A stretch of DNA of 35,611 bases from CAYLYP01 sp964387795 (GTDB lineage: Bacteria; Bacteroidota; Bacteroidia; Bacteroidales; UBA7960): NCBI GenBank assembly GCA_964387795.1, contig CAYLYP010000027.1:1-35611 (forward strand). The letters are read 5' to 3'. The notes beneath the pieces were generated by a model, which was given only the letters and a program-made list of their open reading frames with translations, was not told the DNA's origin and did not search any database. Numbering within the stretch: position 1 is the stretch's first letter; every line of letters begins with the position of its first letter. Below are positions 15,275 to 23,016 of the stretch, one piece after another. A program made the translations under genes and the position numbers.

Positions 15275-16408
15275 ATGAAAGAGCATCTTTCAGTATTTCA
15301 AAGATTTACAATAAGCCTGATTGGCTTATTTTTGATTGTATATTTTATGATTTTAGCCAAGTCGTTATTGGTGCCATTATTGATAAGTGGTTTTTTGGCT
15401 ATATTGATAACCCCCTTGGTGAACAGACTTGATAAGATTAAAATCCCAAAGGGGATATCTGTAATCCTGAGTATGATTTTGTTAACAGTTGTATTATTTG
15501 GGATTTTGTATTTCTTTTATAATCAGATATTATATCTGGCAGGCGATTTGGGACAGATTGAAGAGAAAGTGAATGAACTCATAATATCTTATAACCAGTT
15601 TACATCTCAGTATTTAGAGAATCAGATTCCGGTATCGGTTGAGAATTTAAAAGAGACTGTTTTTAGCTTTTTATATTCAAACGCATCAACATTGACGAAA
15701 GGGGTAGCATCAACAGCTTCATCATTGGCAGTAGTATTTATGATGCCCATATTTATTTTTTTGTTTTTGTATTACCGTGATTTTTTAGAATCATTTTTAT
15801 TAATGTGCTTTGGGACAAAGAGCCAGGAAAAGGTAAAGGGAGTTCTTCAGGATGTAAAAAAGGTAGTTCAGAACTATATAAGCGGGATGTTTTTAGTAAT
15901 ATGCATCCTTGCAGTATTAAACAGTATCGCATTGGTAAGCTTGGGGATCAAACATGCCCTGTTCTTTGCTGTATTTGCTGCTTTTCTAAATATCATCCCT
16001 TTTTTGGGACCGATGTTAGGTGCAACACTACCTATTATATATGCAATACTTACAAAGGATTCTCTATGGTACCCCGTTGGGGTTCTTGCATGTTTTTATG
16101 TAATCCAGTTGGCTGAGAGCAATTTCTTCACACCAAAAATCGTGGGAGGCAAAGTGAGTATGAACCCAATGCTTACAATAATTGTTTTGTTTATAGGAAA
16201 TATGATATGGGGCGTTGCTGGGATGATATTGTTTATTCCGGCCATGGCAATATTAAAAGAGGTCTTTGACCAGGTTCCCGGGATGGAGCCCTGGGCATTT
16301 TTGTTGGGGGATATAAAAAAATCCCCTTCCATCATAAGGAGTAGCCTGATTCTTCCTGAATCAATGCGGCATTTTACAAGGAAGAAGCCTAAAAAGCCCA
16401 AAAAATAA
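15275..16408 (+). CDS. AI-2E family transporter (putative permease)
   Basis: 377 residues, an integral inner-membrane protein of the AI-2E/YdiK/TqsA family. Hydrophobic segments lie near residues 10-45, 60-85, 145-170 and 205-330, which fits the usual eight helices with a soluble loop around 85-140. Family marks are PLLISGFLAILITPLVNRL near the start and the C-terminal FLNIIPFLGPMLGATLP, FFTPKIVGGKVSMNPMLTIIVLFIG and GMILFIPAMAILKEVFD. The lysine-rich tail (RKKPKKPKK) should be cytosolic. Members export signals or act as Na+/H+ antiporters; the substrate here cannot be told. A -7 element TAACTTTG is at 15209-15216. truA follows 60 bp later on the same strand. Confidence 0.9.
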   Translation: MKEHLSVFQRFTISLIGLFLIVYFMILAKSLLVPLLISGFLAILITPLVNRLDKIKIPKGISVILSMILLTVVLFGILYFFYNQILYLAGDLGQIEEKVNELIISYNQFTSQYLENQIPVSVENLKETVFSFLYSNASTLTKGVASTASSLAVVFMMPIFIFLFLYYRDFLESFLLMCFGTKSQEKVKGVLQDVKKVVQNYISGMFLVICILAVLNSIALVSLGIKHALFFAVFAAFLNIIPFLGPMLGATLPIIYAILTKDSLWYPVGVLACFYVIQLAESNFFTPKIVGGKVSMNPMLTIIVLFIGNMIWGVAGMILFIPAMAILKEVFDQVPGMEPWAFLLGDIKKSPSIIRSSLILPESMRHFTRKKPKKPKK

Positions 16409-16468
16409 AGAACACGATAAAAAATTAGAACTATTATTAACCATAGAATGTGCCAGGGAGAGGTTTTA

Positions 16469-17215
16469 ATGAACCGTTTTTTTATTCAGCTTCAGTTTGC
16501 AGGCACCCATTTCTCAGGATGGCAGGTGCAGCCAAATGCTCCTTCCGTTCAGGAAAAGATTACAAGTTCGCTTGAGACACTGTTAAAACAAAAAATTGAG
16601 CTTGTTGGAGCCGGAAGGACTGATACCGGAGTTCATGCTTCGGTTTTTTATGCCCATTTTGACACATCATTGAGCAAGGAAGAGATTGACAAGAAACAAT
16701 TGGTTAAGAGCCTGAATGCCTTAACAGGCATTGATATTTTTATCCAAAAAATATTTCAGGTTGAACCTGATATGCATGCCCGTTTTTCGGCATTATCAAG
16801 GACTTATCGCTATTATATCTGCCTTCAGAAAGATCCTTTCCGGAGCCAGTTTTCCTATCTGATCCATTATCTCCCTGATATAAGTTTAATGAATAAAGCA
16901 TGTGGTTATTTGTTTAACTATAATGATTTTACAAGTTTTTCAAAATTGCATACCCAAACAGCAACCAACAATTGTAAAATAATGGAGGCTCAATGGGAGC
17001 AAAGGGGACATGTAATGGTGTTTACAATAAAGGCTGATCGTTTTTTGCGAAATATGGTAAGGGCTATTACAGGTACCATGCTAGAGATTGGTAAAGGAAA
17101 GATTTCACCCGAATCAATTTGCGATATTATTGAATCCAAAGACAGGGGCAAAGCAGGTACAAGTGTCCCTGCCCATGGACTCTTTCTTGAAGATATTGCA
17201 TATCCCGGGTTTTAA
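16469..17215 (+). CDS. truA: tRNA pseudouridine(38-40) synthase TruA
   Basis: 248 residues. The start at 16469 is preferred over an in-frame ATG at 16448 because GGGAGAGG (about 16456-16463) precedes it as a ribosome binding site and MNRFFIQLQFAGTHFSGWQ matches TruA N-termini. The catalytic motif GAGRTDTGVHA contains the nucleophile Asp52. Further family motifs are SALSRTYRYYI and DRFLRNMVRAITGTMLEIGKGK. It isomerises uridines 38-40 in the tRNA anticodon arm. It lies 60 bp after the AI-2E gene and may be co-transcribed with it. Confidence 0.96.
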   Translation: MNRFFIQLQFAGTHFSGWQVQPNAPSVQEKITSSLETLLKQKIELVGAGRTDTGVHASVFYAHFDTSLSKEEIDKKQLVKSLNALTGIDIFIQKIFQVEPDMHARFSALSRTYRYYICLQKDPFRSQFSYLIHYLPDISLMNKACGYLFNYNDFTSFSKLHTQTATNNCKIMEAQWEQRGHVMVFTIKADRFLRNMVRAITGTMLEIGKGKISPESICDIIESKDRGKAGTSVPAHGLFLEDIAYPGF

Positions 17216-17290
17216 TCATTATTTTGAAAAGCCAGTTTTCTGTTCCGTACAATTGTTTTTTAGCTTGGTCATTTTAATGATCCCTACTTT

Positions 17291-17536
17291 TTGTTTTTTG
17301 GGGGTAAGAAAAAGATTTTTTTGAACAGTAATGAGCTTTCATTAAAGCTTTCATCAATCCATTTCAACAATCTTTACCCTGGATTAATTAAAGAGTTTGA
17401 TGGCGAAATAGGGCTCAATAATGAGATGCTTGACAAACATTTTGACCTTGATTATCAAAGCGAAAAAATGGAGGATGAGATGACTGGCGAAGTAATAGAC
17501 CTTTTGGTGTTGAAAAGGATTAAGACACTTGATTAA
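17291..17536 (+). CDS. Doubtful small ORF or gene remnant after truA
   Basis: An 81-codon open frame that begins only with TTG (17291 or 17321); the first in-frame ATG is deep inside. GGGGGT (17300-17305) lies 15 bases before the second TTG and could serve as a weak ribosome binding site. The product is acidic in the second half (FDGEIGLNNEMLDKHFDLDY, MEDEMTGEVIDLLVLKRI) and reads like protein sequence, but I do not recognise it. It may be the 3' part of a decayed gene. No terminator separates it from truA. Confidence 0.3.
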   Translation: MFFGGKKKIFLNSNELSLKLSSIHFNNLYPGLIKEFDGEIGLNNEMLDKHFDLDYQSEKMEDEMTGEVIDLLVLKRIKTLD

Positions 17537-17655
17537 TTCAAGCAAAGATTTGGATTCCTTTCGATAAAGCCCGGGATGTTTGTGTCCCGAAAACAAATTA
17601 TTAAAAAGCGAAACAAGTATTAGAGATTTTAAACCATTAAAACATAATCAGACCA

Positions 17656-18570
17656 ATGAAAAATAAACTTTTTTTAATTATTGTAGGCTTAACAGTCCTT
17701 AGCCTGTCATGTAACAATTCTTCAAGCAAGACTGAAGTTGCTGCTGATTCACAAGATGCAAAGATAGAAGAGACTGGTTCCTTTTCAAAAGATCCTCAGG
17801 TAAATGAAAGGATTGGTTGGAAAAATAAAATTGATAATGAACTAAAATCAAATACTGCTAAGGCTTTTCCATTTAGAGTTGAGAATATTGAATCAGATAT
17901 AGAAGGAAGCACTTTTTATTATAATGATAAAAATGAACTTGTGTTGGTTACCAGGGGACATGATTATAGCAATGGTGTTTCATTTTATATTGAAAAAAAT
18001 CAGTTGTTTATGATTGATGCCTCTGTATCTGATGAAGTTGAAGAATACCAGGAATTGGTTTTCTTTTCAGGTAAAAAATATTTATCCTGCTACAAGGATA
18101 AAAAAGAAATTAAACTGGAGAAAGAAAAACAACAATATTTATTAAGCATGTTTGATGAGGCGATGGAAAATCAAAAATTTGCCAAACCCATTGCAAAAAA
18201 AGCTCCCGTTCAGTTAAATTTTAACGGCGTTTATTCATGGACAAGCAATAATATAAAAAATGATATGCCTGAGGCAAGTATCAGTGTAAAACTTGAACAT
18301 GAAACTAAGGGCTCAAAGAGTTTACTTGGTGGATTTAGTGGCTTTGTTCAGTTTGGCAGTAAACTTGAAGAAGGGGAGGATACACATGCATGCAAAATAT
18401 CTGGTACAGTTATTCACCCTGAAATGGCATTGCTTCAATGTTGGTCATGTTATAGTGAAGAAATCTTTTTTACATACTTTTTCATGGAAAGTGGAAAATG
18501 GCATTGGATGGTTAAAGACAATGATGTAACAGCATGGGTGCCAAAATATGCAGAATTGGTAAAAGAATAA
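17656..18570 (+). CDS. Lipoprotein of unknown function
   Basis: 304 residues. The signal peptide MKNKLFLIIVGLTVLSLSC has Cys19 as lipid-attachment site, followed by a Ser/Asn-rich linker (NNSSSKTEV), so it is an exported lipoprotein. The middle (about 55-165) is rich in Lys, Glu and aromatic residues and may be a small beta domain (TFYYNDKNELVLVTRGHDY). The C-terminal part (about 190-300) starts FNGVYSWTSNNIKND and contains HACKISG and LLQCWSCYSEEIFFTYF with three Cys, then WHWMVKDNDVTAWVPKY. I know no family for it. It stands alone, 119 bp after the doubtful ORF. Confidence 0.85.
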   Translation: MKNKLFLIIVGLTVLSLSCNNSSSKTEVAADSQDAKIEETGSFSKDPQVNERIGWKNKIDNELKSNTAKAFPFRVENIESDIEGSTFYYNDKNELVLVTRGHDYSNGVSFYIEKNQLFMIDASVSDEVEEYQELVFFSGKKYLSCYKDKKEIKLEKEKQQYLLSMFDEAMENQKFAKPIAKKAPVQLNFNGVYSWTSNNIKNDMPEASISVKLEHETKGSKSLLGGFSGFVQFGSKLEEGEDTHACKISGTVIHPEMALLQCWSCYSEEIFFTYFFMESGKWHWMVKDNDVTAWVPKYAELVKE

Positions 18571-18688
18571 GAATTCTCAAAAACATAAAGGCATTAATGG
18601 TCGCTTCATTCATTATCGTGCTTTGATTTAAAGTATTGTAGTTTGCGATTTAAATGCCGTTTGTTCTTTATTGGAATTTTGATTAAAT

Positions 18689-18718
18689 CCAAACCTTGCA
18701 TAAGCATGCAAGGTTTGG
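18689..18718 (+). terminator. Hairpin downstream of the unknown lipoprotein
   Basis: CCAAACCTTGCAT (18689-18701) and ATGCAAGGTTTGG (18706-18718) form a perfect 13-bp stem with a four-base loop. A run of eight T follows only 14 bases later, so the hairpin is an atypical terminator. It lies 118 bases after the lipoprotein stop. Confidence 0.45.
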
Positions 18719-19194
18719 AGATTTAAGGATTTTTTTTGAGTGAATATTGTAATAAACATGGCTGGAGAAATTACATAGGAATAGGTGTTGAAATGAAAGC
18801 AACTGGGTTTTACACGAATAATTCCCGATGGGCATTAAAACAACAAAAAAAAATCTGTTTGAGGTCAAAAACACATCAGAAATAGTATTTTGGGGAGACA
18901 AACATGAATGTTGAAAACAATGGTATTCGTTTCTGATGCCTTAAATTGCCCAAAAAGCAAAAATGGGAAATCATTTTTCAATTATTGAACAGGGTATGAA
19001 TTAATCAAAGTTGTGGTGGAATATAATCTTCCCCCTGAGGTTAGTCTTATTGGGATTTTATTTTTTGAAACAGATCGTTTGTGATATTTATGGTTTGATT
19101 TATAAGGGTATAAATAAGTTCTTTAAATATTGATGGGAAAGAATTTCATGAAGAATTGAAAATATAAGTTGAAAAATGAATGCGATAATTGTTG

Positions 19195-19280
19195 GCATGG
19201 GTTAAAAAATTTAGCTTTGTTTAGAAAACTCTTTTTGGAGAGTTTTAGATGAAATGAAACCCATGCTTTTAAAAAAGCAT
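19195..19280. other. Nested inverted repeats, possible structured RNA
   Basis: Outer arms GCATGGGTT (19195-19203) and AACCCATGC (19258-19266) enclose an inner hairpin AAAACTCT (19225-19232) / AGAGTTTT (19239-19246). The right outer arm overlaps a further palindrome ATGCTTTT-AA-AAAAGCAT (19263-19280). The alternatives are mutually exclusive, as in switching leaders. It ends about 110 bases before the predicted vor promoter, so it may belong to a small RNA or to another transcript. Confidence 0.35.
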
Positions 19281-19456
19281 ATTTAATGCTTAAAATGTCA
19301 ATCATTTAGATAAGTAGAGGTATGGCAGTATTGAGTAACAGCTAAAAAAAAATTGAAATTTAAAATCATTCTTTCAATAATTAGTTATAGTTTTGCCGGG
19401 TAAGGAAAAATAAAAAAACAGAATAGAATTCATAACTCAATTAAAAGCTTTCAGCA

Positions 19457-19672
19457 ATGGCAAAAAAAGGAGATGTTGTAATAAACATCGAGAAGTGCAA
19501 GGGCTGCGAGGTATGTATTACAGCTTGCCCGAATGCAGTTTTAGGCATTGCCCAGGAGGTTAATGCCAAAGGTTATCACTATGCAGTGAAAATAAATGAT
19601 GGATGTGTTGGATGTGCCAACTGTGCAGTTGTGTGCCCCGATGCAGTAATCACTGTGTATCGTGAGAAATAA
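19457..19672 (+). CDS. Ferredoxin subunit of 2-oxoacid:ferredoxin oxidoreductase (VorD/KorD-like)
   Basis: 71 residues with two classical [4Fe-4S] motifs: CKGCEVCITACP (Cys14, 17, 20, 24) and CVGCANCAVVCP (Cys50, 53, 56, 60). This is the delta subunit that carries electrons from the TPP-bound substrate radical to external ferredoxin. It is the first gene of a four-gene operon, with the alpha subunit beginning 44 bp later, and is soluble and cytosolic. A stand-alone ferredoxin is unlikely given the tight gene order. Confidence 0.93.
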   Translation: MAKKGDVVINIEKCKGCEVCITACPNAVLGIAQEVNAKGYHYAVKINDGCVGCANCAVVCPDAVITVYREK

Positions 19673-19716
19673 ATTTTTTGTTAAACTGTAGAAGGTTAAA
19701 AAATACCCAACGTACA

Positions 19717-20784
19717 ATGAAAGAATTACGTTTGATGAAAGGCAATGAGGCTTTGGCTGAAGCGGCAATAAGAGCTGGAGCCGATGCTTATTTTGGGTAT
19801 CCTATTACTCCTCAATCGGAAGTAATTGAATACCTGATGGCAGAGAGGCCTGAGTTACGCACCGGAATGGTGGTATTACAAGCCGAAAGCGAAATAGCTG
19901 CCATAAACATGGTTTATGGTGCTGCCGGATGTGGAAAGAGAGCATTAACCTCTTCCTCATCACCAGGAATTAGTTTGAAAATGGAAGGCATTTCGTACAT
20001 CGCTGGTGCGGAATTACCTTGTGTTGTCGTTAATGTGGTTAGGGGAGGTCCAGGACTTGGTACTATCCAACCATCACAGAGCGATTACTTTCAAGCTGTA
20101 AAAGGTGGGGGTCATGGCGATTACAAACTTATTGTTTTAGCGCCAGCCTCTGTTCAGGAAAGTGTAGATTTTATGCGTCTTGCATTTGACCTTGCTTTTA
20201 AATACCGTAACCCGGTAATGATCCTTTCAGATGGTGTTATAGGCCAGATGATGGAAAAAGTCGAGCTTTTTGAACAGCAACCCCGTTCAACAGTTAATTA
20301 TGACTGGGCTACAACTGGCAAAAGGCCAGGTAAAGACCATGTAATCATTACTTCTTTGCAGCTTCAGTCTGAAGAACAGGAAAAAGTAAACCTTCGTCTC
20401 CAGGCTAAGTATAGAGAAATAGAGAAGAATGAAGTTATGTATGAGGCTATTGGCTGCGAAGATGCAGAATATCTGTTTGCAGCTTTTGGTTCTTGTGCCC
20501 GAATTACCCAAAAAGCAATGGATATGGCTCGTGCCAAAGGGATAAAAGTTGGTTTGTTCCGTCCCCAGACACTATATCCTTATCCTGTTGATGCTTTAAA
20601 TAAGTTAGCCTCACAGGTTAAAGGTATCTTAACTGTAGAGATGAATGCCGGACAAATGGTAGAAGATGTTCGCCTTGCAGTAAATGGAAAAGTTAAGGTT
20701 GAACATTTTGGCCGATTTGGAGGTATGATCCCTTCACCTGATGAAATACTTGCTGCATTGGAACAAAAAATTATTGGAGGATAA
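19717..20784 (+). CDS. vorB: 2-oxoacid:ferredoxin oxidoreductase alpha subunit (VorB-like)
   Basis: 355 residues from the ATG at 19717; an upstream in-frame TTG at 19678 gives an unconvincing basic extension. MKGNEALAEAAIRAGADAYFGYPITPQSEVIEYL is the pyrimidine-binding domain I of the POR superfamily. RALTSSSSPGISLKMEGISYIAGAELP and RGGPGLGTIQPSQSDYFQAVKGGGHGDY follow. The last stretch is the form I know from VorB of Bacteroidetes (3-methyl-2-oxobutanoate oxidoreductase). The C-terminal domain (about 250-350) has GLFRPQTLYPYP and TVEMNAGQMVEDVRLAV. The enzyme decarboxylates branched-chain 2-oxoacids with CoA to acyl-CoA, CO2 and reduced ferredoxin; 2-oxoglutarate (Kor) cannot be excluded by eye. 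Confidence 0.9.
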   Translation: MKELRLMKGNEALAEAAIRAGADAYFGYPITPQSEVIEYLMAERPELRTGMVVLQAESEIAAINMVYGAAGCGKRALTSSSSPGISLKMEGISYIAGAELPCVVVNVVRGGPGLGTIQPSQSDYFQAVKGGGHGDYKLIVLAPASVQESVDFMRLAFDLAFKYRNPVMILSDGVIGQMMEKVELFEQQPRSTVNYDWATTGKRPGKDHVIITSLQLQSEEQEKVNLRLQAKYREIEKNEVMYEAIGCEDAEYLFAAFGSCARITQKAMDMARAKGIKVGLFRPQTLYPYPVDALNKLASQVKGILTVEMNAGQMVEDVRLAVNGKVKVEHFGRFGGMIPSPDEILAALEQKIIGG

Positions 20785-20786
20785 GC

Positions 20787-21548
20787 ATGTCTGATATCAT
20801 AAAAAAAGAAAATCTTGTCTATGAGAAAACCAAAGTGCTTACTGATAATGTAATGCACTATTGTCCCGGATGTGGACATGGTACTGCTCACAGGGCTTTA
20901 GCCGAAGCAATAGATGAGCTCGGCATTCAAAATGAAACCATTGGCGTAGCACCAGTAGGTTGTTCTGTATTGGCATATTACTATTTTGATGTTGATATGA
21001 CCGAAGCTGCCCATGGACGTGCGCCTGCAGTAGCTACAGGGATAAAGAGAGTTTTACCTGATAAATATGTTTTTACATATCAGGGTGATGGTGACCTTGC
21101 TGCAATTGGAACAGGTGAAACAATTCATGCATGCAACAGGGGTGAAAATATCCTTATTGTTTTTATCAATAATGGTATTTATGGAATGACCGGTGGACAG
21201 ATGGCACCAACTACACTTGCAGGAATGAAAAGTACTACTTCTCCTTTTGGCCGTGATGTATCTGTTGTAGGCTCGCCTCTGAAAATCACTGAATTGCTTG
21301 CTCAGCTTCCTGGTACTTATTATGTGACCCGTCAGTCTGTTCATACTCCTGGTAATGTTCGTAAGACCAAGAGAGCAATTAAGAAAGCCCTTGAATACCA
21401 AAAGCTTAAGAAAGGCACTTGTTTTATTGAAATCGTTTCAAATTGTCCTTCCAACTGGAAAATGACTCCTGTTCAGGCCAATAAATGGATGGAAGAAAAC
21501 ATGTTCCCATATTATCCTCTTGGTGATATCAAAGTTCCACAAGAATAA
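20787..21548 (+). CDS. vorA: 2-oxoacid:ferredoxin oxidoreductase beta subunit, TPP-binding (VorA-like)
   Basis: 253 residues. The TPP/Mg2+ motif is GDGDLAAIGTGETIHACNRG (100-119) followed by NNGIYGMTGGQMAPTT (128-143). HYCPGCGHGTAHR (24-36) is the usual N-terminal cysteine motif of this subunit family. It starts two bases after the vorB stop, so the subunits are translated together. The protein holds the thiamine cofactor that attacks the 2-oxoacid. The short form without an internal ferredoxin fits a four-subunit enzyme. Confidence 0.92.
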   Translation: MSDIIKKENLVYEKTKVLTDNVMHYCPGCGHGTAHRALAEAIDELGIQNETIGVAPVGCSVLAYYYFDVDMTEAAHGRAPAVATGIKRVLPDKYVFTYQGDGDLAAIGTGETIHACNRGENILIVFINNGIYGMTGGQMAPTTLAGMKSTTSPFGRDVSVVGSPLKITELLAQLPGTYYVTRQSVHTPGNVRKTKRAIKKALEYQKLKKGTCFIEIVSNCPSNWKMTPVQANKWMEENMFPYYPLGDIKVPQE

Positions 21549-21563
21549 AAACAATAAATTGTC

Positions 21564-22118
21564 ATGACTGAAGAAATCATCATTGCCGGTTTTGGTGGAC
21601 AAGGTGTTTTGTCAATGGGACAAATCCTTTGCTATTCCGGTGTTATGCAAAATAAAGAAGTGAGCTGGATGCCTTCTTACGGGCCTGAGATGCGTGGTGG
21701 AACAGCCAACTGTACTGCCATCATTAGCGATGACCGTATTAGTTCCCCGGTATTAAACAAGTTTGATACTGCTATTGTCCTGAACCAACCTTCAATGGAC
21801 AAATTTGAAGATGCCGTTAAACCAGGCGGCCTTCTTATTTATGAACGCAACGGGATGACCCGTAAACCTAAAAGAAAAGACATCAATATATATGTGATTG
21901 ATGCTTACGATGAATCAATCAGAATGAACAATACTAAGATTTTTAATATGATTGTTCTTGGTGGGTTCCTTAAGCAAAAACCAATTATTGATCTTGAGAA
22001 TATCATTAAAGGGCTTAAGAAAGTTCTTCCTGAACGCTATCATAACCTTGTTCCCTTAAACGAACAAGCTATCAAACGCGGGATGGAAATCATTAGTCTT
22101 GAGCATTCTGCAAAGTAA
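21564..22118 (+). CDS. vorC: 2-oxoacid:ferredoxin oxidoreductase gamma subunit (VorC-like)
   Basis: 184 residues of the POR gamma family. GFGGQGVLSMGQIL (8-21) is the glycine-rich CoA-domain loop, and SWMPSYGPEMRGGTANCTAIIS is the second conserved block. NQPSMDKFEDAVKPGGLLIYERNG and the C-terminal MIVLGGFLKQKP complete the family pattern. It is the last gene of the operon, 15 bp after the beta subunit, and is followed by a terminator. Confidence 0.92.
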   Translation: MTEEIIIAGFGGQGVLSMGQILCYSGVMQNKEVSWMPSYGPEMRGGTANCTAIISDDRISSPVLNKFDTAIVLNQPSMDKFEDAVKPGGLLIYERNGMTRKPKRKDINIYVIDAYDESIRMNNTKIFNMIVLGGFLKQKPIIDLENIIKGLKKVLPERYHNLVPLNEQAIKRGMEIISLEHSAK

Positions 22119-22141
22119 TTGATTCCAATTATAGATATTAT

Positions 22142-22172
22142 AGCCATCAGGTTTTCTGGTGGCTTTTTTTTT
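22142..22172 (+). terminator. Terminator of the vor operon
   Basis: AGCCATCAG (22142-22150) pairs with CTGGTGGCT (22156-22164; one G-U pair) across GTTTT, followed by eight T. It lies 23 bases after the gamma-subunit stop. Confidence 0.85.
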
Positions 22173-22173
22173 A

Positions 22174-22181
22174 TAGCTTTG
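22174..22181 (+). promoter_or_regulatory. -7 element for the methyltransferase-like gene
   Basis: TAGCTTTG, matching TAnnTTTG, directly after the terminator tail and 23 bases before the ATG at 22205. No clear -33 is seen because the terminator stem occupies that place. Confidence 0.4.
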
Positions 22182-22204
22182 CAGTTAAAATTAAAAATTT
22201 CCCA

Positions 22205-22954
22205 ATGGCGCTTATCCACTCATTTGAAAAAAGCGGGAACTGGCTTTTCAGGTTCAGGGGACAAATACCTCTTGCTTTGTTTGTTTTGGCTGTCCCTGTT
22301 TTGTATTTTACTCCTGTTCAATGGACAACAGAAAAACCTCAAATTGCTCTCTATGTCACTATTATTGCCATCTTCATTTCCTTCCTGGGATTTTTTATCC
22401 GGGCCTGGACAATAGGTACAACCCCACGTGGGACTTCCGGGCGCAATACCCAGGAACAGGTTGCTGAAACACTTAATTCCACCGGTATTTATTCTATGTT
22501 AAGGCACCCCTTATATCTTGGTAATTACCTGATGTGGATGGGTATTGTGATTTTTTGTTTTAATATTTATTTCTTTATTATTGTCTCTTTACTGTTTTGG
22601 CTTTATTATGAACGCATTATGTTTGCAGAAGAGCGTTTTCTGGAACGTAAGTTTGGGCAGGAATACCTTGACTGGTCATTAAAAGCCCCGGCTTTTATCC
22701 CCAACATCAAAAAGTATAAACCCACATCAGTGCCGTTTTCATTCATATCAGTCCTTCGTCGTGAATATTCAGGCGTGCTGGCTGTTGCCCTTAGCTTTAT
22801 GTTTGTTGACCTGATAAGGAGGGCTTTTGCAGGCTATGAATTTAACTGGAACAGGATTAGTGTTTGGGCATTTGGGATTACATTGTTAATGGCTTTGATA
22901 TTAAGGACTATAAAACATAAAACCAGTCTTTTGAAAGAAGAGGGCAGGTATTAA
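22205..22954 (+). CDS. Isoprenylcysteine carboxyl methyltransferase-like membrane protein
   Basis: 249 residues with about six hydrophobic helices (near 24-40, 47-68, 100-140, 180-205, 222-238). The PEMT/ICMT methyltransferase signature is present: GIYSMLRHPLYLGNYLMWMG (about 97-116) and, after a hydrophobic helix, YYERIMFAEERFLERKFGQEYLDW (about 137-161). These bind S-adenosylmethionine at the membrane. The family includes lipid (phospholipid, lipid A phosphate) and isoprenylcysteine methyltransferases; lipid is more likely in a bacterium. It has its own -7 element and so is not part of the vor operon. Confidence 0.82.
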   Translation: MALIHSFEKSGNWLFRFRGQIPLALFVLAVPVLYFTPVQWTTEKPQIALYVTIIAIFISFLGFFIRAWTIGTTPRGTSGRNTQEQVAETLNSTGIYSMLRHPLYLGNYLMWMGIVIFCFNIYFFIIVSLLFWLYYERIMFAEERFLERKFGQEYLDWSLKAPAFIPNIKKYKPTSVPFSFISVLRREYSGVLAVALSFMFVDLIRRAFAGYEFNWNRISVWAFGITLLMALILRTIKHKTSLLKEEGRY

Positions 22955-22962
22955 GAAATAAA

Positions 22963-22996
22963 AAAAAAGAGATGTTGCAAAACATCTCTTTTTTTT
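22963..22996. terminator. Bidirectional terminator between convergent genes
   Basis: AAAGAGATGTT (22966-22976) pairs with AACATCTCTTT (22981-22991) around GCAA, with an A-run before and a T-run after. It can end both the methyltransferase-like gene and the convergent DoxX-like gene. Confidence 0.9.
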
Positions 22997-23016
22997 TACA
23001 TCCTGATGTAATTATA

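Larger units (their letters stand above)
18571..19456. other. 886-bp non-coding stretch with stem-loops before the vor operon
   Basis: Open frames here are short and atypical. It contains a 13-bp hairpin (18689-18718), a nested stem-loop cluster (19195-19280) and a likely -7 element TAGTTTTG (19388-19395) for the ferredoxin gene, with a leader of about 55 bases. The remaining AT-rich sequence shows nothing recognisable; it may include decayed coding DNA. Confidence 0.5.

Noticed and set aside
18683..18901. 72-codon minus-strand frame
   Set aside because: It runs through a perfect hairpin and a poly-T tract, and the product has no recognisable features.
19123..19305. 60-codon minus-strand frame
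   Set aside because: It covers the nested stem-loop cluster; the protein is Phe/Lys-rich noise.
22119..22415. Open frame overlapping the terminator after the vor operon and the methyltransferase-like gene
   Set aside because: It reads through the terminator hairpin and is out of frame with a well-supported gene.
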